A stretch of 64,000 nucleotides of DNA from NCBI RefSeq assembly GCF_019458805.1, contig NZ_JAIBOA010000010.1, forward strand, positions 186,001 to 250,000, in the 5' to 3' direction. This DNA is from Actinomadura parmotrematis. Its GTDB lineage: Bacteria; Actinomycetota; Actinomycetes; Streptosporangiales; Streptosporangiaceae. Made by a program: the position numbers and the translations under genes. Position 1 is the first letter of the stretch. Each line of letters starts with the position of its first letter. The notes below the pieces were generated by a model. It searched no databases. It saw nothing but the letters and a program-made list of their open reading frames with translations, and was not told the DNA's origin. Below, one piece after another: positions 32,516-40,871 of this stretch.

Positions 32516-33202
32516 ATGACCGCCGTCCCCGATCCGCTCGCCCGCAGCGCGCCGGCCGGAGGGGACGCGCCGCCCGCGTCCGGGCGGGCGCTCGCCGGGC
32601 TGCGCGAGCGCAAGAAGCAGCGGACCCGGACGGCGCTCGTCGACGCCGCGCTCGACCTGTTCCTCGACCGCGGCTACGACGCCACCACCATCGACGAGAT
32701 CGTCGCCGCGGTGGAGGTCTCGCAGCGCACCTTCTTCCGCTACTTCGCCACCAAGGAGGACGTGGTCGCCGGCTTCCTCGGCGAGTTCGACGCGGTGATG
32801 GCCGAGGCGCTCGCCGCGCGCCCGCCGGGCGAGCGGCCCTTCACCGCGCTGCTGGAGTCGCTGCGCGCGGTGCTCTGGACGATCGCCGAGAGCGGCGAGC
32901 ACGAGGCCGAGCGGTTCCGCCGCGTCCGCCAGGTGATCGAGCGGACGCCCGCGCTCGCCGCCGCCGAGATGGCCCGCTTCCGCGCGTCCGAGGAGCGGCT
33001 CGCCGGGATCGTCGCGCGCCGCGAGGGCGTCGACTCCGACACCGACCTGCGGCCCCGCGTCATCGTGGCGTTCTACGCGGCGGCGAGCCGGATCGCGTTC
33101 GAGGACTGCGCGCGGCGCGAGATCGACGACCCGGCGGTGATCGCCGCGCGGGTGGAGGGCGCGGTGGCCCTCGCCGGCCGGACCCTGCGGGACTGGATTT
33201 GA
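32516..33202 (+). CDS. TetR/AcrR family regulator (long N-terminal arm)
   Basis: 228 residues. A disordered Pro/Ala-rich N-terminus of about 30 residues precedes the HTH. The HTH runs RERKKQRTRTALVDAALDLF and IDEIVAAVEVSQRTFFRYFATK, the form common in actinobacterial acyl-carrier or efflux regulators. The C-terminal domain is helical, with a MftR-like pattern (RFRRVRQVIERTPALAAAEM). The ATG is preceded by AGGAG. Its target is probably its own promoter. Confidence 0.9.
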   Translation: MTAVPDPLARSAPAGGDAPPASGRALAGLRERKKQRTRTALVDAALDLFLDRGYDATTIDEIVAAVEVSQRTFFRYFATKEDVVAGFLGEFDAVMAEALAARPPGERPFTALLESLRAVLWTIAESGEHEAERFRRVRQVIERTPALAAAEMARFRASEERLAGIVARREGVDSDTDLRPRVIVAFYAAASRIAFEDCARREIDDPAVIAARVEGAVALAGRTLRDWI

Positions 33203-33267
33203 CGCGGCATTAAGTACGAGATCGCTATGGTTTGTCGGGTCGGCCCCCCGAGGACACCAGGATCGTG

Positions 33268-34935
33268 ATGACCACGCACACCGGCGACGACCACCCCCCG
33301 CTGCTCCCCGGCGACCCGCCGCGGCTCGGCCCCTACCGGCTGACCGGCCGGCTCGGCCAGGGCGGCATGGGCACGGTCTACCTCGGCGCCGACGCGGCCG
33401 GCCGCACCGTCGCCGTCAAGGTCATCAACCAGGGGCTGGCGGGCGAGGCGGCGTTCCGCGAGCGGTTCCGCCGCGAGGTGACCGCGGCCGGGCAGGTCCG
33501 CCGGTTCTGCACCGCGCCCGTCATCGGCGCCGAGCTGGACCGCGACCCGCTGTACGTCGTCACCGAGTACATCGAGGGCCCCAGCCTGGAGCGCGCCGTC
33601 GCCGAGCGCGGCCCGCTGCCCGGCTCGGACCTGGAGGGCCTCGCCGTCGGCATCGCCACCGCGCTCCGCGCCATCCACGCCGCCGGCATCGTGCACCGCG
33701 ACCTGAAGCCCGCCAACGTGCTGCTGTCGGCGACCGGCCCGCGCGTCATCGACTTCGGCATCGCGCGGGCGCTCGACGCGGCCGAGGGTCCGACCCGCAC
33801 CGGCCAGTTCGTCGGCACCCCGAACTACCTGCCGCCCGAGCTGCTGCGCGGCGAGCCCGTCACCCCCGCCTCGGACGTGTTCTCCTGGGGCTGCGTCGTC
33901 GCCTACGCGGGCCTCGGGACCGCGCCGTTCGCCGGCAGCACCGTCCCGGAGATCTTCTACCGGGTGGCGCACGAGCCGCCCCGGCTGGACGGCCTGGACC
34001 CCGGCCTGCGCCGGCTGGTGGAGGCGGCGCTCGACAAGGACCCGCGCAAGCGCCCCTCGGTGGAGGAGCTCCTCGCCCGGCTCGTCGGGCAGGAGGCGCC
34101 GAGCTCCGAGCAGCTCGCGCACACCGTCCAAGCGTCCTGGCACGCCCCCGACGCGACGCTGCTGCGGCCCGCCGAGACCACCCGCAACGACAACGGCCCG
34201 GCGCCCGGACCCGGCCTGCCCGCCCCCCGGGGAGCGGGCCTGCCGCGCAAGCCGCTCGCCATCGGCGCGGGCGTGCTCGCCGCGGTCCTGGTCGCCGGCC
34301 TCGGCGCGTGGGCGCTGCTCGGATCGGACGGGCCGCCGTCCAAGCTCGCGACGGTGTTCGGCGACACCTTCTCCGACACCGGGTCGGGCTGGGACGGCGG
34401 GGCCTACGTCAGCTCCGCCGGGTACAAGGACGGCCGGTACCGGATGGAGACCGACAGCATCACCGAGACGCGGTGGAAGGGCGCGCCCAAGAAGGCCGAC
34501 GACCTGCCCCTCCGGACGCTGACGACCGTCACCGCCTACCCCGTGGCCGGCTCCCCTGACAGCGCCTACGGCGTCTACTGCGCGGGCGCCGACAGCGCCG
34601 GCTACGAGTTCTGGATGCGGCGCGACGGCAAGGGCCTCGTCCTGCAGAAGAGCTCCAAGGACCGCGGCTCCAAGGCCCTGGCCACCGCCGACTCGGTGGG
34701 CGGCTTCCACGGCAAGGGCGCCAACAAGCTCCAGCTCGCCTGCGAGTGGCCGGCCGGCGGCGGCACGATCCGCGTGCGGGCCTGGGTGAACGGGCACCGG
34801 GTCGCCGACGTCACCGACACCGACCGGCCGCTCCCGAACGGCAGCATCGGCATCGGTGTGCGGCGCGGCGGCAACGCCTCCCAGCAGGCGACCGTCGACT
34901 TCGACGACGTCGACATCTCCAAGATCCTCGACTGA
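33268..34935 (+). CDS. PknB-type Ser/Thr protein kinase with extracellular beta domain
   Basis: 555 residues. The kinase domain (about 20-285) has the P-loop GRLGQGGMGTVYLG, Lys in VAVKVIN, catalytic HRDLKPAN near 146, DFG near 162 and GTPNYLPPEL. A Pro/Gly juxtamembrane linker is followed by one membrane span (about 330-352). A C-terminal domain of about 200 residues has paired strands, such as FSDTGSGWDGGAY and ANKLQLACEW, and resembles DUF1080/concanavalin-like ligand domains. It should therefore be a receptor kinase with an outward sensor. No PASTA repeats. Confidence 0.92.
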   Translation: MTTHTGDDHPPLLPGDPPRLGPYRLTGRLGQGGMGTVYLGADAAGRTVAVKVINQGLAGEAAFRERFRREVTAAGQVRRFCTAPVIGAELDRDPLYVVTEYIEGPSLERAVAERGPLPGSDLEGLAVGIATALRAIHAAGIVHRDLKPANVLLSATGPRVIDFGIARALDAAEGPTRTGQFVGTPNYLPPELLRGEPVTPASDVFSWGCVVAYAGLGTAPFAGSTVPEIFYRVAHEPPRLDGLDPGLRRLVEAALDKDPRKRPSVEELLARLVGQEAPSSEQLAHTVQASWHAPDATLLRPAETTRNDNGPAPGPGLPAPRGAGLPRKPLAIGAGVLAAVLVAGLGAWALLGSDGPPSKLATVFGDTFSDTGSGWDGGAYVSSAGYKDGRYRMETDSITETRWKGAPKKADDLPLRTLTTVTAYPVAGSPDSAYGVYCAGADSAGYEFWMRRDGKGLVLQKSSKDRGSKALATADSVGGFHGKGANKLQLACEWPAGGGTIRVRAWVNGHRVADVTDTDRPLPNGSIGIGVRRGGNASQQATVDFDDVDISKILD

Positions 34936-34947
34936 CGCGCGGCGCCG

Positions 34948-35910
34948 CTAGTCCCCCAGGTAGCCGCGGATCCAGCGCGCCAGCTCGCCGAACACCTCCG
35001 CGCGCACCGGCTCCGCCGACAGCACCAGGTCGTGCAGGCCGCCGTCGATGCGCACCAGGGTCACGTGCCGGCCGAGCCGCGGCGTCCAGCGGGCGATGTG
35101 GCCGACGTCCAGAACGGCGTCGAGCGCAGTGAGGTCGGCCCGCGCCTGCGCGCGCGCGGACGGCCGGACGCTGCGCGCCGACGCCATCACCAGCACCGGC
35201 ACGTCGATATCGAGCCCGGCGTGCACCCGGCGCTGCCCGCGCCGGACCGCCGCCAGCCACGCGGCCCGCACCGGGAAGCCCTCCAGCGGCTTCCAGGCCA
35301 GGTCGAAGTCCCACTCGCCGCCGTACTCGCGGTGGATGGTGCGCACGTAGGCGTCCGAGACGCCGGCGGGCAGCTTCGCCGAGGGGAACCGGCCGCGCAG
35401 CGCGCGCGCAAGACCGGCGCCCGCCTTGCGCATGACGAGCGATTCGTTGATGTCCAGGAACGGGCTGTTCAGGAACAGCCCGTCCACCAGGCCGCGGCCC
35501 TTCACCCGGTCGGCCCACAGGGCGGCGATCAGGCCGCCGGTGGAGTGGCCGTTGAGGAGCAGCAGGTCGTGGCCGTCCTCCTCGCGGACGACGCGGACCG
35601 CCTCGTCGATCTCGGGGAAGTACTCGCTGAGGCTCGCGATGTGGTTCGGCGTCTGGTGCGGGCGGAGCGACCGGCCGTACTTGCGCAGGTCCAGCGCGTA
35701 GAAGTCGAAGCCGTGCGCGACGTAGAAGTCGGCGAGGTGGGTCTGGAAGAAGTAGTCGACGAAGCCGTGCACGTACAGCACCGCGCGGCGCGCCGGCTCC
35801 GGCGCGCGGCGGCGGACGAGGGTCGCCACGACGGGCCCCTCGGAGTCGGTGCCGAGCGGCAGTTCGATCGCCTCGTAGCCGGGTCCGAGCACGTCGGGCT
35901 TCGCGTCCAT
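34948..35910 (-). CDS. Alpha/beta hydrolase (monoglyceride-lipase-like)
   Basis: 320 residues from ATG 35910. The oxyanion region is LYVHGFVDYFFQTH, the nucleophile elbow LLLNGHSTGGLIAALW (GHSTG), the acid probably in VPVLVMASA..., and the His in GGLHDLVLSAEP. The segment DLRKYGRSLRPHQTPNHI is typical of the serine aminopeptidase S33 / lysophospholipase group. Substrate unknown. TAGGGT sits six bases before the start codon, suggesting a leaderless transcript. Confidence 0.9.
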   Translation of the reverse strand: MDAKPDVLGPGYEAIELPLGTDSEGPVVATLVRRRAPEPARRAVLYVHGFVDYFFQTHLADFYVAHGFDFYALDLRKYGRSLRPHQTPNHIASLSEYFPEIDEAVRVVREEDGHDLLLLNGHSTGGLIAALWADRVKGRGLVDGLFLNSPFLDINESLVMRKAGAGLARALRGRFPSAKLPAGVSDAYVRTIHREYGGEWDFDLAWKPLEGFPVRAAWLAAVRRGQRRVHAGLDIDVPVLVMASARSVRPSARAQARADLTALDAVLDVGHIARWTPRLGRHVTLVRIDGGLHDLVLSAEPVRAEVFGELARWIRGYLGD

Positions 35911-36069
35911 CCGCACACCCTACGATCACCCCCGCTCCCGGCGCATCGTCCCGGCCTCCGCCCTGCACCCGCTGCGGCGCCCGCCCCCCGGCCACCGGGG
36001 CGGCCGTCCTGGCGCGGCGCCGGGTGCCCTAGCATCGGCCCGAGCGGCCGAGGAGACGGAGTCGACGCC

Positions 36070-36528
36070 ATGGCAGAACCGCCCCCGCGCGAGGGCAGCC
36101 GGACCAGCAACGCGCTGGAGTGCGCCCTCAGCTTCCTCGACATCTGGTACGGCCGGCCGCGCGCCGCCGCGACCATCGCCTACGACCCGCAGGACCCGCT
36201 CAGCCTGCTGCGCGGCGAGGTCGGCGGCCGGGACCGGGCCGAGCGGACGCTCGGCGCGCCGTTCCGCTACCTCGGCCCCGACGGGTCGGCGCTCCGCGTC
36301 CTCGGCGACCGGCTGCACGACCTCGGGCACGGCCACGCCGCGCTGATCGTCAACGGCTGGCACCCCGACGAGGGCACCGGCACGCACGCCTGGAACGCCT
36401 GCAACCAGGAGGGGCGGGTGCTCTGGGTGGACGCCGCCACCGGCGAGCGCGGCCCGGACGTGCTGCACCCGAACGTGCACGGCGTCTGGGTCATCGTCAC
36501 CGGGCCGGACGGCCGGGGGATGAAGTGA
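36070..36528 (+). CDS. Papain-fold toxin-like protein (Tox-PL / glutamine-deamidase type)
   Basis: 152 residues. The N-terminal helix NALECALSFLDIWYGRPRAA lines up with the NCxxC helix of papain-fold toxin domains. GHGHAALIVNGW supplies the His. HAWNACNQEGRVLWVDAATG supplies the polar third residue and the usual G-x-V-x-x-x-DA(Q/A)xG strand. In family members, as recalled, the first position of the helix motif is also Cys; here it is Ala. There is no secretion or repeat domain. Its GTGA overlap with an Imm35-like gene supports a toxin-immunity unit. Confidence 0.75.
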   Translation: MAEPPPREGSRTSNALECALSFLDIWYGRPRAAATIAYDPQDPLSLLRGEVGGRDRAERTLGAPFRYLGPDGSALRVLGDRLHDLGHGHAALIVNGWHPDEGTGTHAWNACNQEGRVLWVDAATGERGPDVLHPNVHGVWVIVTGPDGRGMK

Positions 36529-36803
36529 TCACCAGGGAGCAGGTGGTGGAACGGTCCCGGGCCCTGTTCGACGGCGCGCCGTCCGCTGAGGGGCGCCGCC
36601 ACGAGGTCGGGGTGTACGAGTTCGACCTCGGGTTCGTGGTGTGGCCGGTCGAGCCGCCGCCCGCCGACTGGTCCCGCCCGCCCGCGATGATCGGCGGCAG
36701 CGTCCTGGTGATCGACCGGAGCACCGGGGCGACGAGCGTCTGGCCGCGCCTCGCCGCCACCCAGGTCGCCGCGATGTACCGCCGGAGCCGGGACGCCGGC
36801 TGA
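36525..36803 (+). CDS. Imm35/YrhB-like immunity protein
   Basis: 92 residues from GTG 36525, overlapping the toxin-like gene by 4 bp. It reads MITREQVVERSRALFDGAPS, then VYEFDLGFVVWP and SVLVIDRSTGATSVWPRLA. This helix-strand-strand order, with a terminal GxTSVWP, is typical of Imm35 (YrhB) immunity proteins. It presumably neutralises the partner by direct binding in the cytoplasm. A hairpin terminator follows at once. Confidence 0.78.
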   Translation: MITREQVVERSRALFDGAPSAEGRRHEVGVYEFDLGFVVWPVEPPPADWSRPPAMIGGSVLVIDRSTGATSVWPRLAATQVAAMYRRSRDAG

Positions 36804-36804
36804 C

Positions 36805-36830
36805 GGGCGCCCCGGCCTCGCGGGGCGCCC
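36805..36830. terminator. Bidirectional hairpin terminator
   Basis: GGGCGCCCC (36805-36813) and GGGGCGCCC (36822-36830) pair perfectly across an eight-base loop. It lies between the convergent immunity gene and the gene at 36843-37262. Confidence 0.7.
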
Positions 36831-36842
36831 GCCGTCCGGGCG

Positions 36843-37262
36843 TCAGTGCTGGACGGGCGGCTGCGCGGGGGCCTGCGCGGCCGGCTGCGCGGGCGCTTCG
36901 GGCCGGAAGGGCTGCATCGGCGCGCCCGGCGGCACCTCGCCCGGCGCCGCGCCGTACTGGACGCCCTGCTTCTCGGCGTCCCCGCCGCCGCGCCGCGACG
37001 CGAGGCTGCGGACGAAGTTGACGAGCAGCAGCACCGGCACGATGAACGCCTTGAAGAACATCACGTAGGTGCCGCCGTCGAAGACGAAGGCGAGGTAGAA
37101 CGCGTAGCCGAGGAAGCCGGCGCCGAAGACCCCGTTGAAGGCCCGCACGCCCGCGCCCTGGCCGCCGCCGGCCACGGCCATGACGACCATCACGAGGCCG
37201 GCGAAGGCGAGGAACACCACGTACCACGAGAAGGTGGGTTCCGCGCTGAAATCGATGTTCAC
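36843..37262 (-). CDS. Membrane protein of unknown function
   Basis: 139 residues from GTG 37262, preceded by AGGAC. Three hydrophobic spans: FSWYVVFLAFAGLVMVVMAV, a Gly/Phe-rich span around GAGFLGYAFYLAFVF, and FIVPVLLLVNFVRSL. They are followed by a basic RR patch and a Pro/Gln/Ala-rich cytoplasmic tail ending QAPAQPPVQH. No family recognised. Confidence 0.65.
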   Translation of the reverse strand: MNIDFSAEPTFSWYVVFLAFAGLVMVVMAVAGGGQGAGVRAFNGVFGAGFLGYAFYLAFVFDGGTYVMFFKAFIVPVLLLVNFVRSLASRRGGGDAEKQGVQYGAAPGEVPPGAPMQPFRPEAPAQPAAQAPAQPPVQH

Positions 37263-37370
37263 GTCAGTCGTCCTGGGGGGGTAGGTCGAAAAGGACGGCT
37301 CACCGTAGCCATTACTACACATGTCTTTCCGGGTATTTCTCCACAGAACACCCGACAAGCACCTACCTGC

Positions 37371-38249
37371 TCAGACCAGCGGCTTCAGGACCTTCTCGCA
37401 CCACGTCCGGAACGCGGTCGGAGTCGCGGTGCGCTCGGTGCGCGGCACCGCGCCGTCGAGGCCCGCCTCCTTGGCGAGCATCATGTCGAGCATCCCCTGC
37501 GCCACCGCCTCGGACGCCCCGCGAGCGAGGAACCCGGCCTTGAACTCCTCCGCCGGGACGTGCTCGTAGCGCACGGGCCGGCCGAGGACGTCGCCGAGGA
37601 TCGCCGCCGTCTCGCGCGGCGTCAGGTCCTCGGGGCCGAGCAGGGGCACCTCCCCGCCCTCCGTCCAGGACGCGTCGCGCAGCAGGGCGGCGGCGACATC
37701 GGCGATGTCGCCGGTCGAGCAGGCCGGCAGGGCGCGGTCGCCGGAGATCGGCGCGGCGTAGACGCCCGCGTCCCTGATCTCGGCGAGCCGGTGGAGCGTG
37801 TTGTCCATGAAGGACGGCAGCGCGAGCGCCCGGTAGGCGGCGCCCGACCCGGCGAGCAGGTCGTCCATCGCGAGCGAGGCGGTGACGTGGCCCGCCCGCG
37901 CGGCCTGCGGCGTCCCGCGCCCGAGCGCCGAGACGCCGACGACGCGCGGCACCCCGCACGCCGCGATCGCCGCGACGGCCGGGCGGGTGAAGTCCAGGTA
38001 CGTGGCCTCCAGGCTCGGGCTCGCGTGGTCCGGCGGGACGAGCCAGAAGACGGCGTCCGCGCCGTCGAACGCCTTGCCGACGACATCGGGGTCGCCGTGC
38101 GAGCCCTGGACGATCTCGACGCGCTCGCGGGCGCCGGCCGCGAGCCGCGCCGGGTCGCGGACGACGACCCGCACGTCCTCGCCGGCGTCCAGCAGGCGCG
38201 CCAGGACCTTGCCGCCGATGGCGCCCGTCGGGGCGGTGATGACGATCAT
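37371..38249 (-). CDS. NmrA-like NAD(P)-binding oxidoreductase
   Basis: 292 residues. It starts MIVITAPTGAIGGKVLARLL, the GxxGxxG Rossmann motif of NmrA / atypical SDRs. VRVVVRDPARL gives the Arg that favours NADPH. VFWLVPPDH and VVGVSALGRG follow, and SFMDNTLHRLAEI and TGDIADVAA are family blocks. The active site lacks the YxxxK of classical SDRs. It is divergent from a LysR gene 92 bp away, the usual regulator-target arrangement. Confidence 0.9.
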   Translation of the reverse strand: MIVITAPTGAIGGKVLARLLDAGEDVRVVVRDPARLAAGARERVEIVQGSHGDPDVVGKAFDGADAVFWLVPPDHASPSLEATYLDFTRPAVAAIAACGVPRVVGVSALGRGTPQAARAGHVTASLAMDDLLAGSGAAYRALALPSFMDNTLHRLAEIRDAGVYAAPISGDRALPACSTGDIADVAAALLRDASWTEGGEVPLLGPEDLTPRETAAILGDVLGRPVRYEHVPAEEFKAGFLARGASEAVAQGMLDMMLAKEAGLDGAVPRTERTATPTAFRTWCEKVLKPLV

Positions 38250-38328
38250 TTCGGAACCTCCGTGATGGGAACGCGCCCAGTCAACCCGGGGCCGCCGCGC
38301 ACCTGAAGGACCGATCCGGGCACCATTG

Positions 38329-38343
38329 ATACCCTCCGGGTAT
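38329..38343 (+). promoter_or_regulatory. LysR-type binding site
   Basis: ATACCC (38329-38334) and GGGTAT (38338-38343) form a perfect inverted repeat around TCC and contain a T-N11-A motif. The repeat overlaps the LysR start codon and is in the divergent promoter region with the NmrA-like gene. Confidence 0.65.
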
Positions 38344-39211
38344 GGACGATCTGGAGGTCCGCCAGCTCCGCTATTTCGTGGCCGTCGCCGAGGAGCTGCA
38401 CTTCGGCCGCGCCGCCGAGCGCCTCGGCATGGCGCAGCCGCCGCTGTCGCGCGCGATCCGCGAGATGGAGCGGCGGCTCGGCGTCGCGCTGCTGGAACGC
38501 ACGACGCGGCAGGTCGCGCTGACGCCCGCGGGCGCGGTGCTGCTCCGCGACGCCCGCACCGCGCTCGACGCCGTCGCGGCGGCCGGGCACCGCGCCCGGC
38601 ACGCGGGCCGCGCGCGGCCCGCCCTGCGCCTCGCGATGAAGGCCGACTACGACGCCGGGCTGCTGCCGGGCATCCTGGACGCCTACCGGTCCGAGCCGGC
38701 GGCGCTGCCCGTCGAGGTCCAGATGGGCGGTCCGGGCGAGCAGCTCCCGGCGCTCCGCGACGGCCGCGCCGACGTCGCGCTGCTCCCGACGCCGTTCGAC
38801 GCCCGCGGCCTCGACACCGAGCCGCTGCTGACGGCGCCGCTCCTGGCCGCGCTCGCCGCCGCCGACCCGCTCGCGGCCCGCACCTCGCTGACGCTCGCCG
38901 ACCTCGCGGGCCGCGTCCTGCCCGACGGCCTCCCCGCCGGCGAGGGACCGCGCCGGCCGTCCACCGCCCCGGGCGCGCCCCGCCGCGACCTCGCCCAGAT
39001 CTTCAACCTGGTCGAGCTCGGCACCGCCGTCTGGTTCCTCCCCGACTGGCTCGCCGCCCGCCACCCCCGCCCGGCGCTCGCCTACCGCCCCGTCGCCGAC
39101 GTCCCCCCGGTCACCCTCACCCTGGCCTGGCCCGCCGAGTCCCGCTCCCCCGCCCTCGCCGCCTTCGTCCGCACCGCCACCGCCCGCGCCGCCGCCCCGG
39201 CCCCCCGCTAG
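38342..39211 (+). CDS. LysR family transcriptional regulator
   Basis: 289 residues. The HTH reads LRYFVAVAEELHFGRAAERL and MAQPPLSRAIREMERRLGVALLER, followed by a substrate-binding domain that starts near LRLAMKADYDAGLLPG. The C-terminus is Ala/Pro-rich. It probably controls the divergent NmrA-like gene through the inverted repeat at 38329-38343. The start ATG is inside that operator, fitting autorepression. Confidence 0.92.
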   Translation: MDDLEVRQLRYFVAVAEELHFGRAAERLGMAQPPLSRAIREMERRLGVALLERTTRQVALTPAGAVLLRDARTALDAVAAAGHRARHAGRARPALRLAMKADYDAGLLPGILDAYRSEPAALPVEVQMGGPGEQLPALRDGRADVALLPTPFDARGLDTEPLLTAPLLAALAAADPLAARTSLTLADLAGRVLPDGLPAGEGPRRPSTAPGAPRRDLAQIFNLVELGTAVWFLPDWLAARHPRPALAYRPVADVPPVTLTLAWPAESRSPALAAFVRTATARAAAPAPR

Positions 39212-39236
39212 TCGCGGTGGCCGGTGCGCGCATCGA

Positions 39237-39923
39237 TCACAGCCACTCCGCCGGGGGCGGGCCGAACGCGCGACGGCCGGCCCGCACGGTCAGTGTGGCG
39301 AGGGCCGCGTTCGCACCGCCGCCGATCGCGGCGCCGATGCCGAACGGCGCCACCCGGCCGAGGACGATGATCCCCTGCTTGGTCCCGTACTTCGTGACGA
39401 AGTTCTTTCCCAGGACCTTGTTGATCTGCTTCAGCGTCTCGACGGGCACCTTGGCGACGACCTGGCGCCCCCAGTGCTGCCCCGTGCGCTCGGCCATCTT
39501 GGTGATGGTCCCGCTGCCGGAGCCGCCGAGCATGATCCCCATGACGATCGTGCGGCGGCGCTCGACCTCGTCGAGGGGCACGCCGTGGACCTCGGCGATC
39601 GAGAGCGCGTAGAGAGTGCTCAGTTCGAGCGATGACAGGAACTCACCTGCCGACAGCGCCAGCGCCACTCCGGTGCCGACGCCGGGCGCGGCCGCGCTTC
39701 CCCCCACCGCCGCGCCCGATCCGGCCAAGGCGCTGACGTACATCCGCTCCAGGCTGCGGATCACCTGGGCGGGCGTCGCCTCCGGGTTCCGCTGGCGGGC
39801 GCGGGCGATGTTCTTGCTCACCAGCCCGCTCTGCGCCTCGATCGCCCTGTCGAGCAGTTGAAGAACCTTCCCCGCGGGGGCTTCCTCTACCGCATCCGGC
39901 CCGTCGAAAGCGTCTACCGCCAT
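39237..39923 (-). CDS. Conserved hypothetical protein, EcsC-like
   Basis: 228 residues from ATG 39923, which follows AAGGAG. Upstream in-frame ATGs lack a ribosome site. Gly/Ala-rich hydrophobic segments (GSAAAPGVGTGVALALSAGE and FGIGAAIGGGANAALATL) flank a charged middle with HGVPLDEVERRRTIVMGIML. The layout resembles EcsC-type proteins, whose role is unclear. The 5' region is unusually AT-rich, possibly a strong promoter. Confidence 0.6.
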   Translation of the reverse strand: MAVDAFDGPDAVEEAPAGKVLQLLDRAIEAQSGLVSKNIARARQRNPEATPAQVIRSLERMYVSALAGSGAAVGGSAAAPGVGTGVALALSAGEFLSSLELSTLYALSIAEVHGVPLDEVERRRTIVMGIMLGGSGSGTITKMAERTGQHWGRQVVAKVPVETLKQINKVLGKNFVTKYGTKQGIIVLGRVAPFGIGAAIGGGANAALATLTVRAGRRAFGPPPAEWL

Positions 39924-40052
39924 GTTCTGGACTCCTTGATTCATTCCATTCTGACCAAGCCCCCCATTCGACCAGTTGGACAGCTTTAACGCCATATAAA
40001 CCGAGCAACCAAGGTTGTCCGTTAATGGCAACCGGGCGAGGAGCGCCCCCCG

Positions 40053-40688
40053 CTAGTCGCGGCGGCCGGTGGCGGCGATGGTGACGCCGAGGCCGATCAT
40101 CATCAGGCCGCCGGTGCCGCCGATCGCGGCGAGGCGGCGCGGCGAGCGGGCGAGCCAGCCGCGGGCGGTCGCGGCCGCGAGGCCCCACGCGCCGTCGCAG
40201 AGCAGCGCGATCAGGCAGAAGACCAGCCCGAAGACCAGCATCTGGAGCGGCACGTGGCCGCGGTCGCGGTCCACGAACTGGGGCAGCACGGCGGCGAAGA
40301 ACACCGCCGTCTTGGGGTTGGTGATCCCGACGAGGAAGCCCTGCCGGAGCGCCCGCCCGCGCTCGGCGGGGGCGCCGGCGCCCATCGCCTCCTGGAGCGA
40401 GCCGCGGTGCCGGAACGCCCGGACGCCGAGGTAGACCAGGTAGAGCGCCCCGGCGAGCTTCAGCGCCGTGAAGACGACGACCGACTCGGCGACGATCCGG
40501 CCCACCCCGAACGCGACCGCGGCGCTCAGCACCAGCGCGCCGAGCTCGTTGCCGGCGACGCTGGCGAGCGCGGTGCGGCGCCCGTGCGCGAGGGCCCGCC
40601 CGACGACGAACAGCACGGCGGGGCCGGGCACCAGGATGATGACGACGGAGACCGCGCCGAACGCGAGCACCTGCCCGAGAGAGACCAT
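40053..40688 (-). CDS. LysE/RhtB family transporter
   Basis: 211 residues, about six membrane spans. The opening VVIILVPGPAVLFVVG and the loop VGITNPKTAVFFAAVLPQF carry the family PGP and NPK motifs. Presumed exporter of amino acids or related compounds. It is distant from the LysE protein at 11645-12274, so it is not a recent duplicate. A 180-bp gap upstream holds only low-complexity GC-rich sequence. Confidence 0.92.
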   Translation of the reverse strand: MVSLGQVLAFGAVSVVIILVPGPAVLFVVGRALAHGRRTALASVAGNELGALVLSAAVAFGVGRIVAESVVVFTALKLAGALYLVYLGVRAFRHRGSLQEAMGAGAPAERGRALRQGFLVGITNPKTAVFFAAVLPQFVDRDRGHVPLQMLVFGLVFCLIALLCDGAWGLAAATARGWLARSPRRLAAIGGTGGLMMIGLGVTIAATGRRD

Positions 40689-40871
40689 GCCCCGGATTAT
40701 CGGACCCCCGCGCCGTCCGTGAGAAAGGGTTTTCCGTCGTCAGGCGCCGTACGGTCCGCCCGGACGCGTGCCGCTGCCGGGGCGGCCGCTCTCCGGGCGC
40801 GCGCCGCCGGGCCGGCTGCCGCTCGGGCGGCCGGCGCCGGGCCGGGCTCCTCCGGGTCGCACCGCGCGCCG

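Noticed and set aside
40689..40871. Pro-Gly-Arg repeat peptide on the plus strand
   Set aside because: Arises from GC-rich intergenic sequence, has no convincing start signal and runs antisense into the deacetylase gene.
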